A DNA stretch of 11,939 nucleotides from Bacteroidales bacterium UBA3742 (GTDB lineage Bacteria > Bacteroidota > Bacteroidia > Bacteroidales > Paludibacteraceae): NCBI GenBank assembly GCA_002371785.1, contig DFGU01000117.1, forward strand, positions 1 to 11,939, read 5' to 3'. Positions 1 to 6,600 of the stretch are shown here, piece after piece; positions within the stretch are counted from its first letter, which is position 1; each line of letters opens with the position of its first letter. The notes under the pieces are model-generated. The model searched no databases. It saw nothing but the letters and a program-made list of their open reading frames with translations, and was not told the origin of the DNA. The position numbers and the translations under genes were made by a program.

Positions 1-65
1 TGGGGGAGTTGTGTGCTTAAGAAAAGACAATCCAAAAAAGTCAAAAAACATATTACTATCAATGA

Positions 66-93
66 CGAAAATACCAAAAAATACCGAAAATAC
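66..93. repeat. Short A-rich tandem array, 9-10 bp unit
   Basis: Three adjacent units of the form CRAAAATAC occupy 66-74, 75-84 and 85-93, with lengths 9, 10 and 9. The tract lies in the gene-free left end, beyond the terminator of the superoxide dismutase gene. It resembles the 7-8 bp arrays elsewhere in the window, but its unit is longer and A-rich, so chance is a fair alternative. Confidence 0.4.
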
Positions 94-98
94 TGGCA

Positions 99-121
99 GT
101 TGGTTACTAATTGTAACCGAC
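99..121. other. Intergenic hairpin
   Basis: The arms GTTGGTTAC (99-107) and GTAACCGAC (113-121) pair over nine positions with one G-T wobble, around the loop TAATT. Neither strand has a clear T-run after it. It sits 7 bp from the terminator stem at 129-151 and may help block read-through from either side. The remainder of 1-98 is A-rich, with no gene or promoter I can support. Confidence 0.45.
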
Positions 122-122
122 T

Positions 123-151
123 AAAAAGGGAGGGGACAAATTGCCCCCTCC
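123..151 (-). terminator. Rho-independent terminator behind the superoxide dismutase gene
   Basis: On the minus strand GGAGGGG (151-145) and CCCCTCC (135-129) form a perfect 7-bp GC-rich stem. A run of five T follows (plus-strand A at 123-127). It lies about 70 nt past the stop codon at 222, which suits the end of the rubrerythrin/superoxide dismutase transcript. On the plus strand the stem is followed by TTATAAAAAC, so it should work mainly leftward. Confidence 0.75.
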
Positions 152-182
152 TTATAAAAACATTATACTTATTCGTTGGTTT

Positions 183-209
183 TTGTCACTAGTCGACGTT
201 TTGTGACAA
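183..209. other. Hairpin between sod stop and terminator
   Basis: TTGTCAC (183-189) and GTGACAA (203-209) are perfect inverted repeats. They enclose a 13-nt loop that contains the palindrome GTCGAC (192-197). The hairpin sits in the 3' untranslated stretch of the superoxide dismutase transcript, upstream of the terminator, so it could stabilise the mRNA 3' end. That role is inference; only the dyad is seen. Confidence 0.4.
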
Positions 210-221
210 TTTCCAACATGA

Positions 222-830
222 TTATTCGGTATAACGACGATTGATTTCGTCCCAGTTGATGATTTGCCAGAGGGATTGGAGGTGGGCAGCACGACGATTG
301 CGATAGTCGATGTAATAGGCGTGCTCCCAGACATCCAGAGTTAACAGAGGTTTCAAGCCTTTGGTAACGGGATTTCCGGCATTGGGTTCCTGCGTAATGA
401 CAAGTTTACCGTCCTTGTCGGCTGCGAGCCACACCCAACCGGAACCAAAGAGCGTGGTGCCTTTCTGCTCAAACTCCGCTTTGAAGGCTTCGAACGAACC
501 GAAATCGCGGACAATGGCATCCAACAGGGGTGAGGGGTGAGGGGTTACGGGTGACGGGGCCGCAGCGTTATACGCTTTGAATTGCAGGAAGTACAAGTTG
601 TGGTTCAAGATTTGTCCGGCATTGTTGAAGATAGCGCCTTGCGATTTGGCGACAATCTGCTCCAAGGGCATGGACTCAAACTCCGTTCCGGCAACGAGTT
701 TGTTGAGGTTATCGACGTAGGTCTGCAGGTGCTTACCATGGTGATATTCAATCGTTTCCTGACTGATTACAGGCTCCAAGGCATTGGGGGCGTAGGGCAA
801 AGTGATCAGAGTAAATAATACCTCGATCAT
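222..830 (-). CDS. sodB: Superoxide dismutase, Fe/Mn family
   Basis: The enzyme converts superoxide to oxygen and hydrogen peroxide in the cytoplasm. At 202 aa it has normal family length. The expected metal ligands are His30 (in EYHHGKH), His77 (NHNLYF), Asp166 and His170 (DVWEHAYY). Gln73, four residues before His77, is the position that supplies the active-site Gln in Fe-type enzymes. The sequence strongly resembles the P. gingivalis enzyme (ISLPYA, NNAGQxLNHNLYF, GSGWVWLA). Thr164, two residues before the Asp ligand, is Gly in the cambialistic P. gingivalis enzyme, so iron preference is plausible. A Pro/Ser-rich loop at about 92-101 is encoded by a heptamer array. The ATG at 830 gives only a few more N-terminal residues than relatives. 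The gene lies 88 bp after rubrerythrin with no convincing promoter of its own, so co-transcription is likely, and a terminator follows. Confidence 0.96.
   Translation of the reverse strand: MIEVLFTLITLPYAPNALEPVISQETIEYHHGKHLQTYVDNLNKLVAGTEFESMPLEQIVAKSQGAIFNNAGQILNHNLYFLQFKAYNAAAPSPVTPHPSPLLDAIVRDFGSFEAFKAEFEQKGTTLFGSGWVWLAADKDGKLVITQEPNAGNPVTKGLKPLLTLDVWEHAYYIDYRNRRAAHLQSLWQIINWDEINRRYTE
527..561. repeat. G-rich heptamer array inside sod, potential G-quadruplex
   Basis: The plus strand reads GGGGTGA, GGGGTGA, GGGGTTA, CGGGTGA and a partial CGGGGCC in perfect 7-bp phase. The G-runs at 527-530, 534-537, 541-544, 549-551 and 556-559 have 3-4 nt loops, which fits a quadruplex on the template strand of sod. 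The array encodes the loop around residues 92-101 and ends without shifting the frame. Confidence 0.75.
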
Positions 831-833
831 AAC

Positions 834-873
834 GTTTAAAGAATTAAAGAGTTAAAGAATGAAAGAATTAAAG
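834..873. repeat. Octamer array upstream of sod
   Basis: Five consecutive 8-bp units, all ending in AAAG, run in phase: GTTTAAAG, AATTAAAG, AGTTAAAG, AATGAAAG, AATTAAAG. The array starts 3 bp from the sod start codon (828-830) and fills about half of the 88-bp gap to rubrerythrin. On the transcript it would form a U-rich, weakly structured leader just before the sod start, which could ease translation initiation; that role is inference. Confidence 0.75.
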
Positions 874-890
874 ATTATTACATTCAATAA

Positions 891-913
891 TTCTTAGCCA
901 CAAGGGCACGATT
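891..913. repeat. 23-bp direct repeat, copy A, just after rbr
   Basis: This stretch begins TTCTTAGCC and ends GGGCACGATT. It matches 1457-1479 at 21 of 23 positions, in the same orientation. Both differences are transitions (A here, G in the other copy, at positions 10 and 13). It starts only a few bases beyond the rubrerythrin stop codon, so the two copies bracket that gene. Confidence 0.7.
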
Positions 914-918
914 TATTT

Positions 919-1500
919 TTAATAATTCTCTGCCAATAACTGGAAATACGCTTGTGCGTGGTGGCAAACGGGACACTCTTCGGGAGCAGCCTTGCCCACT
1001 ACGATATGACCACAGTTGGAGCACTGCCAGATGCAATCACCTTCACGCGAGAAGACAACCTTATCCTCGATATTCTGGAGCAGTTTGCGGTAACGCTCTT
1101 CGTGGTGTTTCTCGATCTCGCCTACCATCGCGAACTTGGCAGCAATCTCGATAAATCCCTCTTCTTCTGCCTCTTTTGCCATGCGTGCATACATGTCCGT
1201 CCATTCGGCATTCTCTCCGGCAGCAGCATCAGCGAGGTTGGCAGCGGTGTCGCTGATCTTGCCTCCGTTCAGGTATTTGTACCAGAGTTCTGCATGCTCT
1301 TTCTCGTTGGCTGCAGTCTCTTCGAAAATCTTGCTAATCTGCACATAACCATCCTTTTTCGCCTTCGATGCGAAGTAGGTGTACTTGTTACGAGCCATTG
1401 ATTCACCGGCAAAAGCCTCCATGAGGTTCTTCTCGGTCTTTGTTCCTTTTAAATCCTTCTTAGCCGCAGGGGCACGATTAACTTCTTTGTTCATAATCAT
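919..1500 (-). CDS. rbr: Rubrerythrin
   Basis: Rubrerythrin is a cytoplasmic non-haem diiron peroxidase that reduces hydrogen peroxide in anaerobes. The 193-aa product has the full two-domain form. The four-helix diiron domain covers about residues 18-145, with ligands Glu33 (AFAGES), Glu66 and His69 (NEKEH), Glu96 and Glu99 (GENAEW), Glu130 and His133. The C-terminal rubredoxin domain covers about 153-190, with Cys160/Cys163 and Cys176/Cys179. The N-terminus carries about 12 extra residues (NKEVNRAPAAKK) before the usual LKGTKTEKNL. The start is ATG at 1500 or a second ATG two codons later (1494), and no Shine-Dalgarno helps to choose. A promoter of the Bacteroidetes type lies just upstream (1533-1564). 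The peroxide made by the next gene, superoxide dismutase, is its natural substrate. A 23-bp repeat brackets the gene. Confidence 0.97.
   Translation of the reverse strand: MIMNKEVNRAPAAKKDLKGTKTEKNLMEAFAGESMARNKYTYFASKAKKDGYVQISKIFEETAANEKEHAELWYKYLNGGKISDTAANLADAAAGENAEWTDMYARMAKEAEEEGFIEIAAKFAMVGEIEKHHEERYRKLLQNIEDKVVFSREGDCIWQCSNCGHIVVGKAAPEECPVCHHAQAYFQLLAENY
1457..1479. repeat. 23-bp direct repeat, copy B, inside the 5' end of rbr
   Basis: This is the partner of 891-913 (21 of 23 identical, same orientation). It encodes the rubrerythrin N-terminal extension around residues NRAPAAKK, which most family members lack. The two copies are 566 bp apart, so recombination between them would remove nearly the whole gene. 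Confidence 0.7.
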
Positions 1501-1532
1501 TGTGAGTTTAATGGGTTAATACTTATCGGCTG

Positions 1533-1564
1533 CAAAGGTACGAAAAAATTCGCACATATGCAAA
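1533..1564 (-). promoter_or_regulatory. Promoter of rbr, Bacteroidetes type
   Basis: On the minus strand the -33 box TTTG (1564-1561) is followed after exactly 20 nt by TACCTTTG (1540-1533), a perfect match to the Bacteroidetes -7 consensus TAnnTTTG. The predicted start of transcription is near 1526, giving a leader of about 26-32 nt. The -33 box directly abuts the stop codon of the upstream reductase gene. Confidence 0.8.
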
Positions 1565-1565
1565 T

Positions 1566-2042
1566 TTATTTTAGCATCTTTGCGATTTGTTCCAGATAGA
1601 ATTGGTCTGTCTCGTCGAAGGTATTGAAGTCGGTGCTATCGATATCAAGGACTGCGATGACTTGGTTGTTACGGATGACGGGGATAACAATCTCGCTGTT
1701 GGAAGCGGAGGAACAAGCGATATGTCCGGGGAAGTCATGAACGTTGGGCACGATGACGGTTTCGGCGCGTTGCCAAGCCGTGCCGCAGACACCTTTACCA
1801 TAAGGAATGCGCGTACACGCAATAGGACCTTGAAACGGTCCCAAGACGAGTTCTCCGATTCCTGCACGACTTACCTCCTCAACTCCTTCACTCCTTACTC
1901 TGTAGAATCCCGTCCACCAGAAGCCGAAAGCCTCGTGCAAGGCAGCTGCTACGTTCGCCATGTTGGCTATCGGGTCTGATTCTCCGGAGATTAGCGACTC
2001 GATCTGCGGAAGCAGGGATTGGTATGTTTCTATTTTGTTCAT
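1566..2042 (-). CDS. msrC: Free methionine-(R)-sulfoxide reductase (GAF domain)
   Basis: This enzyme reduces free L-methionine-(R)-S-oxide in the cytoplasm. The 158-aa protein is one GAF domain with the family signature: Cys76 (ACTRIPYG), Cys86 (GKGVCGTAW) and Cys110 (GHIACSS), the three cysteines used for catalysis and resolution in the E. coli YebR type. LDIDS (132-136) and FDETD (142-146) are also typical. I chose the ATG at 2042 because family members start about there (MNKxExYxxLLPQ); a longer reading from 2072 would overlap the Nudix gene. It follows that gene after a 14-nt gap, so the two are likely one operon. Residues about 50-60 (RSEGVEEVSRA) form an insertion before the ELVLGPFQG strand, encoded by an octamer array. 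The insertion probably sits in a surface loop away from the cysteines. Confidence 0.93.
   Translation of the reverse strand: MNKIETYQSLLPQIESLISGESDPIANMANVAAALHEAFGFWWTGFYRVRSEGVEEVSRAGIGELVLGPFQGPIACTRIPYGKGVCGTAWQRAETVIVPNVHDFPGHIACSSASNSEIVIPVIRNNQVIAVLDIDSTDFNTFDETDQFYLEQIAKMLK
1870..1901. repeat. Octamer array inside the methionine sulfoxide reductase gene
   Basis: On the coding (minus) strand four 8-bp units follow in phase: AGAGTAAG, GAGTGAAG, GAGTTGAG, GAGGTAAG. They encode most of the extra loop at residues 50-60. The array is 32 bp, so the total insertion must include flanking bases to keep the frame. Confidence 0.65.
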
Positions 2043-2056
2043 TTTCAAACGATTTG

Positions 2057-2458
2057 CTATAAGTGGGCACAAGCCAGTTCTGTGATGAGATCTTCATCGG
2101 CAGGGAGCCAGCGGACGGATTGCAATTCGTCGGGCACAAGCCATTTAGCGGCTTCGTGCTCCAATAGAGTGACGTGTGTATCGGACAACTTGCAACGGAA
2201 ACAATGCATCGTCAGATGAAATTGCGGGTAGTCGTAGTCGATGGTTCGCAAGAGTTCGCCGACCTCTATCTCTGCGTCTAACTCTTCGTGGATCTCACGA
2301 CGCAGGGCTTGCCGGGGTGTTTCTCCGGCTTCCATCTTACCTCCAGGAAATTCCCACCAATCTTTCCACTCGCCATATCCGCGTTGCGTCGCAAAGACAC
2401 GTCCCTGATCGTCGAAGATCACTGCGGCAACAACCTCGATAATTTTATTTATAGGCAT
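2057..2458 (-). CDS. MutT-like Nudix hydrolase, (deoxy)nucleoside triphosphate pyrophosphohydrolase
   Basis: The 133-aa protein has the Nudix fold length and a clear Nudix box at residues 40-62: Gly40, Glu46, Arg54-Glu55 and Glu58-Glu59, the last three carrying the metal-binding carboxylates. The usual Gly near the end of the box is Asp61. EFPGGK before the box and the tail WLPADEDLI resemble MutT-type enzymes that hydrolyse 8-oxo-dGTP to its monophosphate and so prevent mutation. Substrate preference cannot be read from the sequence. It is the first gene of a likely two-gene operon with the methionine sulfoxide reductase. Its promoter (2479-2510) lies in the duplicated intergenic module, giving a very short leader of roughly 15 nt. 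The ATG at 2458 is supported by the family's usual N-terminus (KIIEVVAAVI). Confidence 0.92.
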   Translation of the reverse strand: MPINKIIEVVAAVIFDDQGRVFATQRGYGEWKDWWEFPGGKMEAGETPRQALRREIHEELDAEIEVGELLRTIDYDYPQFHLTMHCFRCKLSDTHVTLLEHEAAKWLVPDELQSVRWLPADEDLITELACAHL

Positions 2459-2478
2459 TTTGTTTCTCCAATTTTGTG

Positions 2479-2510
2479 CAAAGGTACGGAAAAAAACTCA
2501 TATGCACAAG
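2479..2510 (-). promoter_or_regulatory. Promoter of the Nudix/methionine sulfoxide reductase operon
   Basis: On the minus strand CTTG (2510-2507), a 3-of-4 match to the -33 box, is followed after 20 nt by a perfect -7 box TACCTTTG (2486-2479). The spacing equals that of the rbr promoter. The -33 box falls inside the palindrome TATGCACAAGCATA of repeat copy 1. Confidence 0.75.
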
Positions 2511-2567
2511 CATAGACGATATTTTTTCGGCCAAAATCTTGTGTATTCCAAATATTTGTAGTAATTT
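2501..2567. repeat. 67-bp direct repeat, copy 1
   Basis: Copy 1 matches 2656-2722 at 66 of 67 positions (T at 2520 versus C at 2675). It starts with the palindrome TATGC-ACAA-GCATA and ends with GTAGTAATTT. Its left end carries the -33 box of the Nudix promoter. Its right end has a plus-strand near-promoter, CTTG then 20 nt then TAATTTCG (2562-2569), spoiled at one base of the -7 box. Confidence 0.9.
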
Positions 2568-2655
2568 CGAGGGCACCGACACGGCAAGCCGTCCCACCTC
2601 GAAAGTACGTTCGCGTCTTCGAGCGAACAACAATCTTTTGACCGAAAAATACTGT
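2568..2655. other. Hairpin-rich spacer between the two 67-bp copies
   Basis: This 88-bp segment has no credible gene. It holds a perfect stem ACGGC/GCCGT with a 2-nt loop (2581-2592), framed by CGAGG (2568-2572) and CCTCG (2597-2601). A second stem, GTTCGC/GCGAAC, lies at 2609-2628. Its last part (about 2629-2655) is imperfectly complementary to 2676-2698, so copy 2 can fold into a long imperfect hairpin around TATGC-ACAA-GCATA. Confidence 0.55.
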
Positions 2656-2722
2656 TATGCACAAGCATAGACGACATTTTTTCGGCCAAAATCTTGTGTA
2701 TTCCAAATATTTGTAGTAATTT
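2656..2722. repeat. 67-bp direct repeat, copy 2
   Basis: Copy 2 is the partner of 2501-2567 and lies 155 bp to its right. It supplies the -33 box and most of the -7 box of the WYL gene promoter. On its left side the minus-strand CTTG is retained, but the sequence 20 nt further on is TCAAAAGA, so no leftward promoter remains. Confidence 0.9.
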
Positions 2723-2724
2723 TG
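2693..2724 (+). promoter_or_regulatory. Promoter of the WYL regulator gene
   Basis: CTTG (2693-2696) is followed after 20 nt by TAATTTTG (2717-2724), a perfect TAnnTTTG -7 box. The start codon is at 2749, so the leader is about 18 nt. Spacing and box sequences match the other two promoters in the window. Confidence 0.75.
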
Positions 2725-2748
2725 TGCGGAATTTTGAGAATTAATACC

Positions 2749-3669
2749 ATGGCAGCAACGCAGTACAACAAATACATCTGGTTGGTGGATATGATTCGAT
2801 CGGCCGGGAAAATCACGAAGGCTGAGATTGATCAGCGTTGGTGGCATGCGAACCTAAACGAGTCTCACGAACCGCACATTCCGGAACGGACATTCTTCCG
2901 CTGTCTTAGAGAGATTGAGATGCTGTTTGACATTGAGATCAAGTGTCAGCGTTCGCCTGATGGCGGACTGTACTACATTGCCGACTCGGACAGCAACAGT
3001 CAGACCAAGCAGTGGCTACTCTCGCAATTCGCTATGAGTCAGTCGATTGACACAAGCAGAGAATTGAAAGAACAGATTCTATACGAGCCCATTCCTGCCG
3101 GAACAGAGTTCCTGACGACGATTGTAGAAGCCATGCGCGAAAAGAAGATGCTGCAGGTGGCACATCTGCGATTCGATAGCCAAGAAGCGCCGCATGAGTT
3201 TCTGTTGGCGCCGCTGTGTCTGAAGGTGTTCAAGCAGCGTTGGTATGTGCTGGGATTGGTGGAGGAGATGGACGATAAGCATGATACGCCGAAGGATGAA
3301 CCGCGTATCTATGCCTTGGACCGAGTGCAGGAGGTGAAACGGACGGAAAAGAAATTCAAGCAACCGAAGAAGTTCTCGCCAAAGGCCTATTTCTCAGGCT
3401 ACTATGGTGTATTCTGCGGCAAGCAATATACTCCCGAAATCATTCAGGCGCGTGTCGTCCCTATTGCGGCCAAGTTCCTTCGTTCGCTACCGCTGCATCA
3501 CTCGCAGAAGGAAGTTGAGCCATGCGTTTTCGAATGGTTTGTGGCACCGACTCTGGATTTCGTTCAGCAACTGCGGACTTATGGTTCAGAATTGGAGATC
3601 TTGCAACCGCACTCCCTGCGCGAACAATTTAAAGCGGAGTTGGAGAAACAGTTGGCGTTGTATCAATAG
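2749..3669 (+). CDS. WYL-domain transcriptional regulator
   Basis: This is a 306-aa predicted DNA-binding regulator of the WYL family common in Bacteroidales. Residues about 1-78 look like a winged helix-turn-helix (KITKAEIDQRW, then RTFFRCLREIEMLFDIEI). A WYL domain covers about 115-200, with the hallmark RWYVLGL at 164-170 and ALDRV at 189-193. The C-terminal WCX-type extension (about 230-300) ends in LEILQPHSLREQF. WYL domains are known or thought to bind small ligands or nucleic acid fragments and to change DNA binding; the ligand here is unknown. An in-frame TTG at 2722 overlaps the -7 box, so the ATG at 2749 is the start. The gene is divergent from the Nudix operon, with duplicated sequence between them, so it may act on itself or on that operon. 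It ends 17 bp from the end of the RND pump gene, tail to tail. Confidence 0.9.
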   Translation: MAATQYNKYIWLVDMIRSAGKITKAEIDQRWWHANLNESHEPHIPERTFFRCLREIEMLFDIEIKCQRSPDGGLYYIADSDSNSQTKQWLLSQFAMSQSIDTSRELKEQILYEPIPAGTEFLTTIVEAMREKKMLQVAHLRFDSQEAPHEFLLAPLCLKVFKQRWYVLGLVEEMDDKHDTPKDEPRIYALDRVQEVKRTEKKFKQPKKFSPKAYFSGYYGVFCGKQYTPEIIQARVVPIAAKFLRSLPLHHSQKEVEPCVFEWFVAPTLDFVQQLRTYGSELEILQPHSLREQFKAELEKQLALYQ

Positions 3670-3686
3670 AGGGAGGGATATTTTTC

Positions 3687-6600
3687 TTACTTATACATTC
3701 TCCAGTAAACAACCGGCAGAATCGTGACTGTCAGCGGGAGCGTGAAGATCGTACCGAAGCAGATGACGACACCCATCGGCATCCACAGACTGGTATGGGC
3801 GATGATCATCGGTAGCACACCGAGCGCCGTAGTGGCCGAGGTGAGGAAGACCGGTCGCATACGACGCAGTCCGGCCTGGAAAGCGGCCTCCCGCACCGGA
3901 ACACCCTTTCGCCGCAACATCTCGGCATACTCATACATCATGATGGCATTGCGCACGATGATACCGATCAGGCTGACTACACCCAGCACAGCCGTGATAG
4001 AGATATCCAGCCGGAAGATCCAGAGTCCCAGCATCGCACCAAAGACGCAGAGTAGCGAGCTGGAGAGCGCCAGAATAGCCAGGCTGACCTTGCCGAAATG
4101 GTACAGCATCAAGAGGAACATCACCAGCAAGGCGGCTACTATACTCCATCCTATCTGCGGGAGGATCTGGTCGTTGATCTCAGTCAGTCCGCCATAATGT
4201 ACCTCTACGTCCGCAAAGCGGGGATCCTCCGAAAAATGCTGCTCCTCGATCCAGCGTCGCACCTTACGTTCGGCATCCACCTGGCTAGTCTTGCCGCGCA
4301 GGTCGCAGCCTACAGTCACGGTACGCACCCCGTTACGATGCTCCAACACGTTGTGATGCCATGCGGGTGAGAGCGTAGCCACCTGGCGCAGCGGCACCCA
4401 CTCTCCCGGTATGGAGGTAGGTATGGGCAAGTTAAGCAAGTCTTCCTGCGAGAGCGACTCACCGTCTTCGGTATAGAGCATGACGGGTACGGCATAGTCA
4501 CTTTCCCAGACGGTGGTCATCCTCACGCCACTCGTCACCTGGGCCAGATAGAGCGAGAGCATCGTCTCGGTCACACCCAGCCGAGCGGCCTCGTCCGGCA
4601 GCAGGGTGATAGCCGTCGTACGGGCTTCGGCATCATAGTCGGAATGCACCCACGTCATCTCCGGCTGCAAGGCCATATACTGCTTGAGCGTATCCGATAG
4701 CAGTTCCAGTGCATCGGCATCTGCCCCTACGAAGCGTACTTCCAGCGGGTTCTTAGCTGCCTGGTAGTCCATCTGCTTGAAGCGGATATAGGCATTCGGG
4801 AAGGCATCCTCATAGCGCTCGGAGTATTCGCGCAGCAAGTCGGCCGTAGCCTCTACGGACGTGGTGTTGACGATAAACTGTGCATAGTTCGGGCCCGGCA
4901 TCTGAGGGGTATAGGTAGCATGAAAACGCGGCGAAGCCTGACCTATAAACTCCGTCACGCTCAACACGCGTTCATCGCCGCGCAGCACATGCGCCATCGA
5001 GTCGGCCACCGCAGCCGTCTCCCGGACCGATGCACCTTCGCGCAGGTGGATCTCTACGGCAAAGCACTCCCGCTCCGCCTTAGGAAGTAGCTGCAGGTTG
5101 AGGCGCGTCAGCAGAAAGACACCCACGCCGATTGCCAAGGCCAGCACCGTATAGATCATAGCCGGGCGACGGAAACAGCCGCGTAGCAGTTGTTCGTAGC
5201 GGGTTTGCAGCCATCGGAAGAAACGCATCTGGGCACGCTCAAAACGCGTGGTATTGCCGTCATTCTGACGATGGATAAACTGCGTGGACAGGTACGGCGT
5301 CACCCATCCGGCATAGAATATACTGGCCGTCAGGGCAAACAGGACCGCAAAGGGAAAGAGCTTGACAAAATCGCCCAGCGGACCCGTGATGATCCCCGTC
5401 ATGGGGAAGAACATGCCGCTGATGGCGCACGTAGCCAACGACATCGGCACAAACAAGTGGGAGGTAGATACCGCCGCCGAGTACCAACGGGAATGCCCCT
5501 TCTCCAGTTTGTTGGTATAGCCATCGATGACGATCACCGAGTCGTCCACGATCATACCCAGCACGAAGATCAGCGCCGCAAGGGTCACCGTGTTCAGTTC
5601 GATACCGGTCAGGTACATCAGTCCGATACATATCGCCGTACAAACCGGCACACCCGTACTGGCCACCAGGGCCGTGCGTAGCGGGAAAAGCAACAGCATC
5701 ACCACGATGACGACGATGATCGACACCACGATGTCTCGCAAGAAGGAATGCACCGATGCGGCCACCACCTTAGGTTGGTCGGTGATGCGATGGAACGTGA
5801 CGTCGGGTGGCAGTTCACGCCGCACCTCATCCATCACGCGCTCCACCTCGTCGCCATAGGCCACGATATTATTGCCGGGCACCATCTCGATATTGACGAT
5901 CAGGCACTCTGCACCATTGAAACTCACATAGCGGTCCGGGGTCTGGTAGCGCCGCTCGACACGAGCTATATCGCGCAGCCTGACGGCCGCACCGCTCACA
6001 GGGTCGGTAGAGACGATCTGTTGCAGGATCTCGTATTCCGTGCGGTTTTGGGTCGTGACCTGTAGGGCCAGTTCGCCTTCGGTCTTACCCGTCAGCGTGC
6101 GGAAACCCTGCAAGGCCAACTGGCTCTGCAGCACCGACTGCGGGATACGGTAGGCGGCCAGGCGATGCGGGTCGATCGTGACGGCTATCTCCTCCTGCTG
6201 CTGTCCCAAGATGCGGATACGTCCCGTCTCGGGGATGGTACGTAGGCGTTCGCTCAGGCGCTTGGCATAGTGCTCCAGTTCACGCGGACTGCGTTCCGGG
6301 CTGGTCACGGCCAGCAGGAGGGAGGATGTATTGCCGAAATCGTCAATGACCACGGTCTCCAGCACACCGGCCGGTAGACGCGTCTTGCGCAGCAGATCCA
6401 GTCCGGCACGTATCTTGGTCCAGGCCTCGGTATTCGACTTGACGGAGTTGCGCAACATGACGTAGACATAGACGATGCCATCGTGCGTCTCGGAGTAGGT
6501 CCACTGCTTGTTGACTTCCTCAAAGGTGTTGATATACTCCTCGAGCGGTATGGTCACCTGGGCTTCGACCTCCTCGGCCGTAGCCCCCGGATAGACAGCC

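Noticed and set aside
831..918. A separate promoter for sod in the gap after rubrerythrin
   Set aside because: A CTTG is followed after 20 nt by TAATAATC, which keeps only the TA of the -7 box; too weak to call.
952..1401. A 149-codon open frame on the plus strand
   Set aside because: It is fully antisense to rubrerythrin, whose diiron and rubredoxin motifs are unmistakable.
2043..2072. Longer start for the methionine sulfoxide reductase, adding ten residues
   Set aside because: It would overlap the Nudix gene, and the added residues do not match the family's N-terminus.
2501..2722. Two-unit repeat considered as a CRISPR array
   Set aside because: Only two 67-bp units are present, with promoters inside them, and no cas gene is nearby.
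2445..2847. Several small minus-strand frames in the Nudix-WYL intergenic region
   Set aside because: They repeat the same peptide because of the 67-bp duplication, run across promoter boxes and show no family features; the region is regulatory.
5190..5681. A 163-codon open frame on the plus strand
   Set aside because: It is antisense to the RND pump gene, highly charged and repetitive in composition, with no promoter or family signature.
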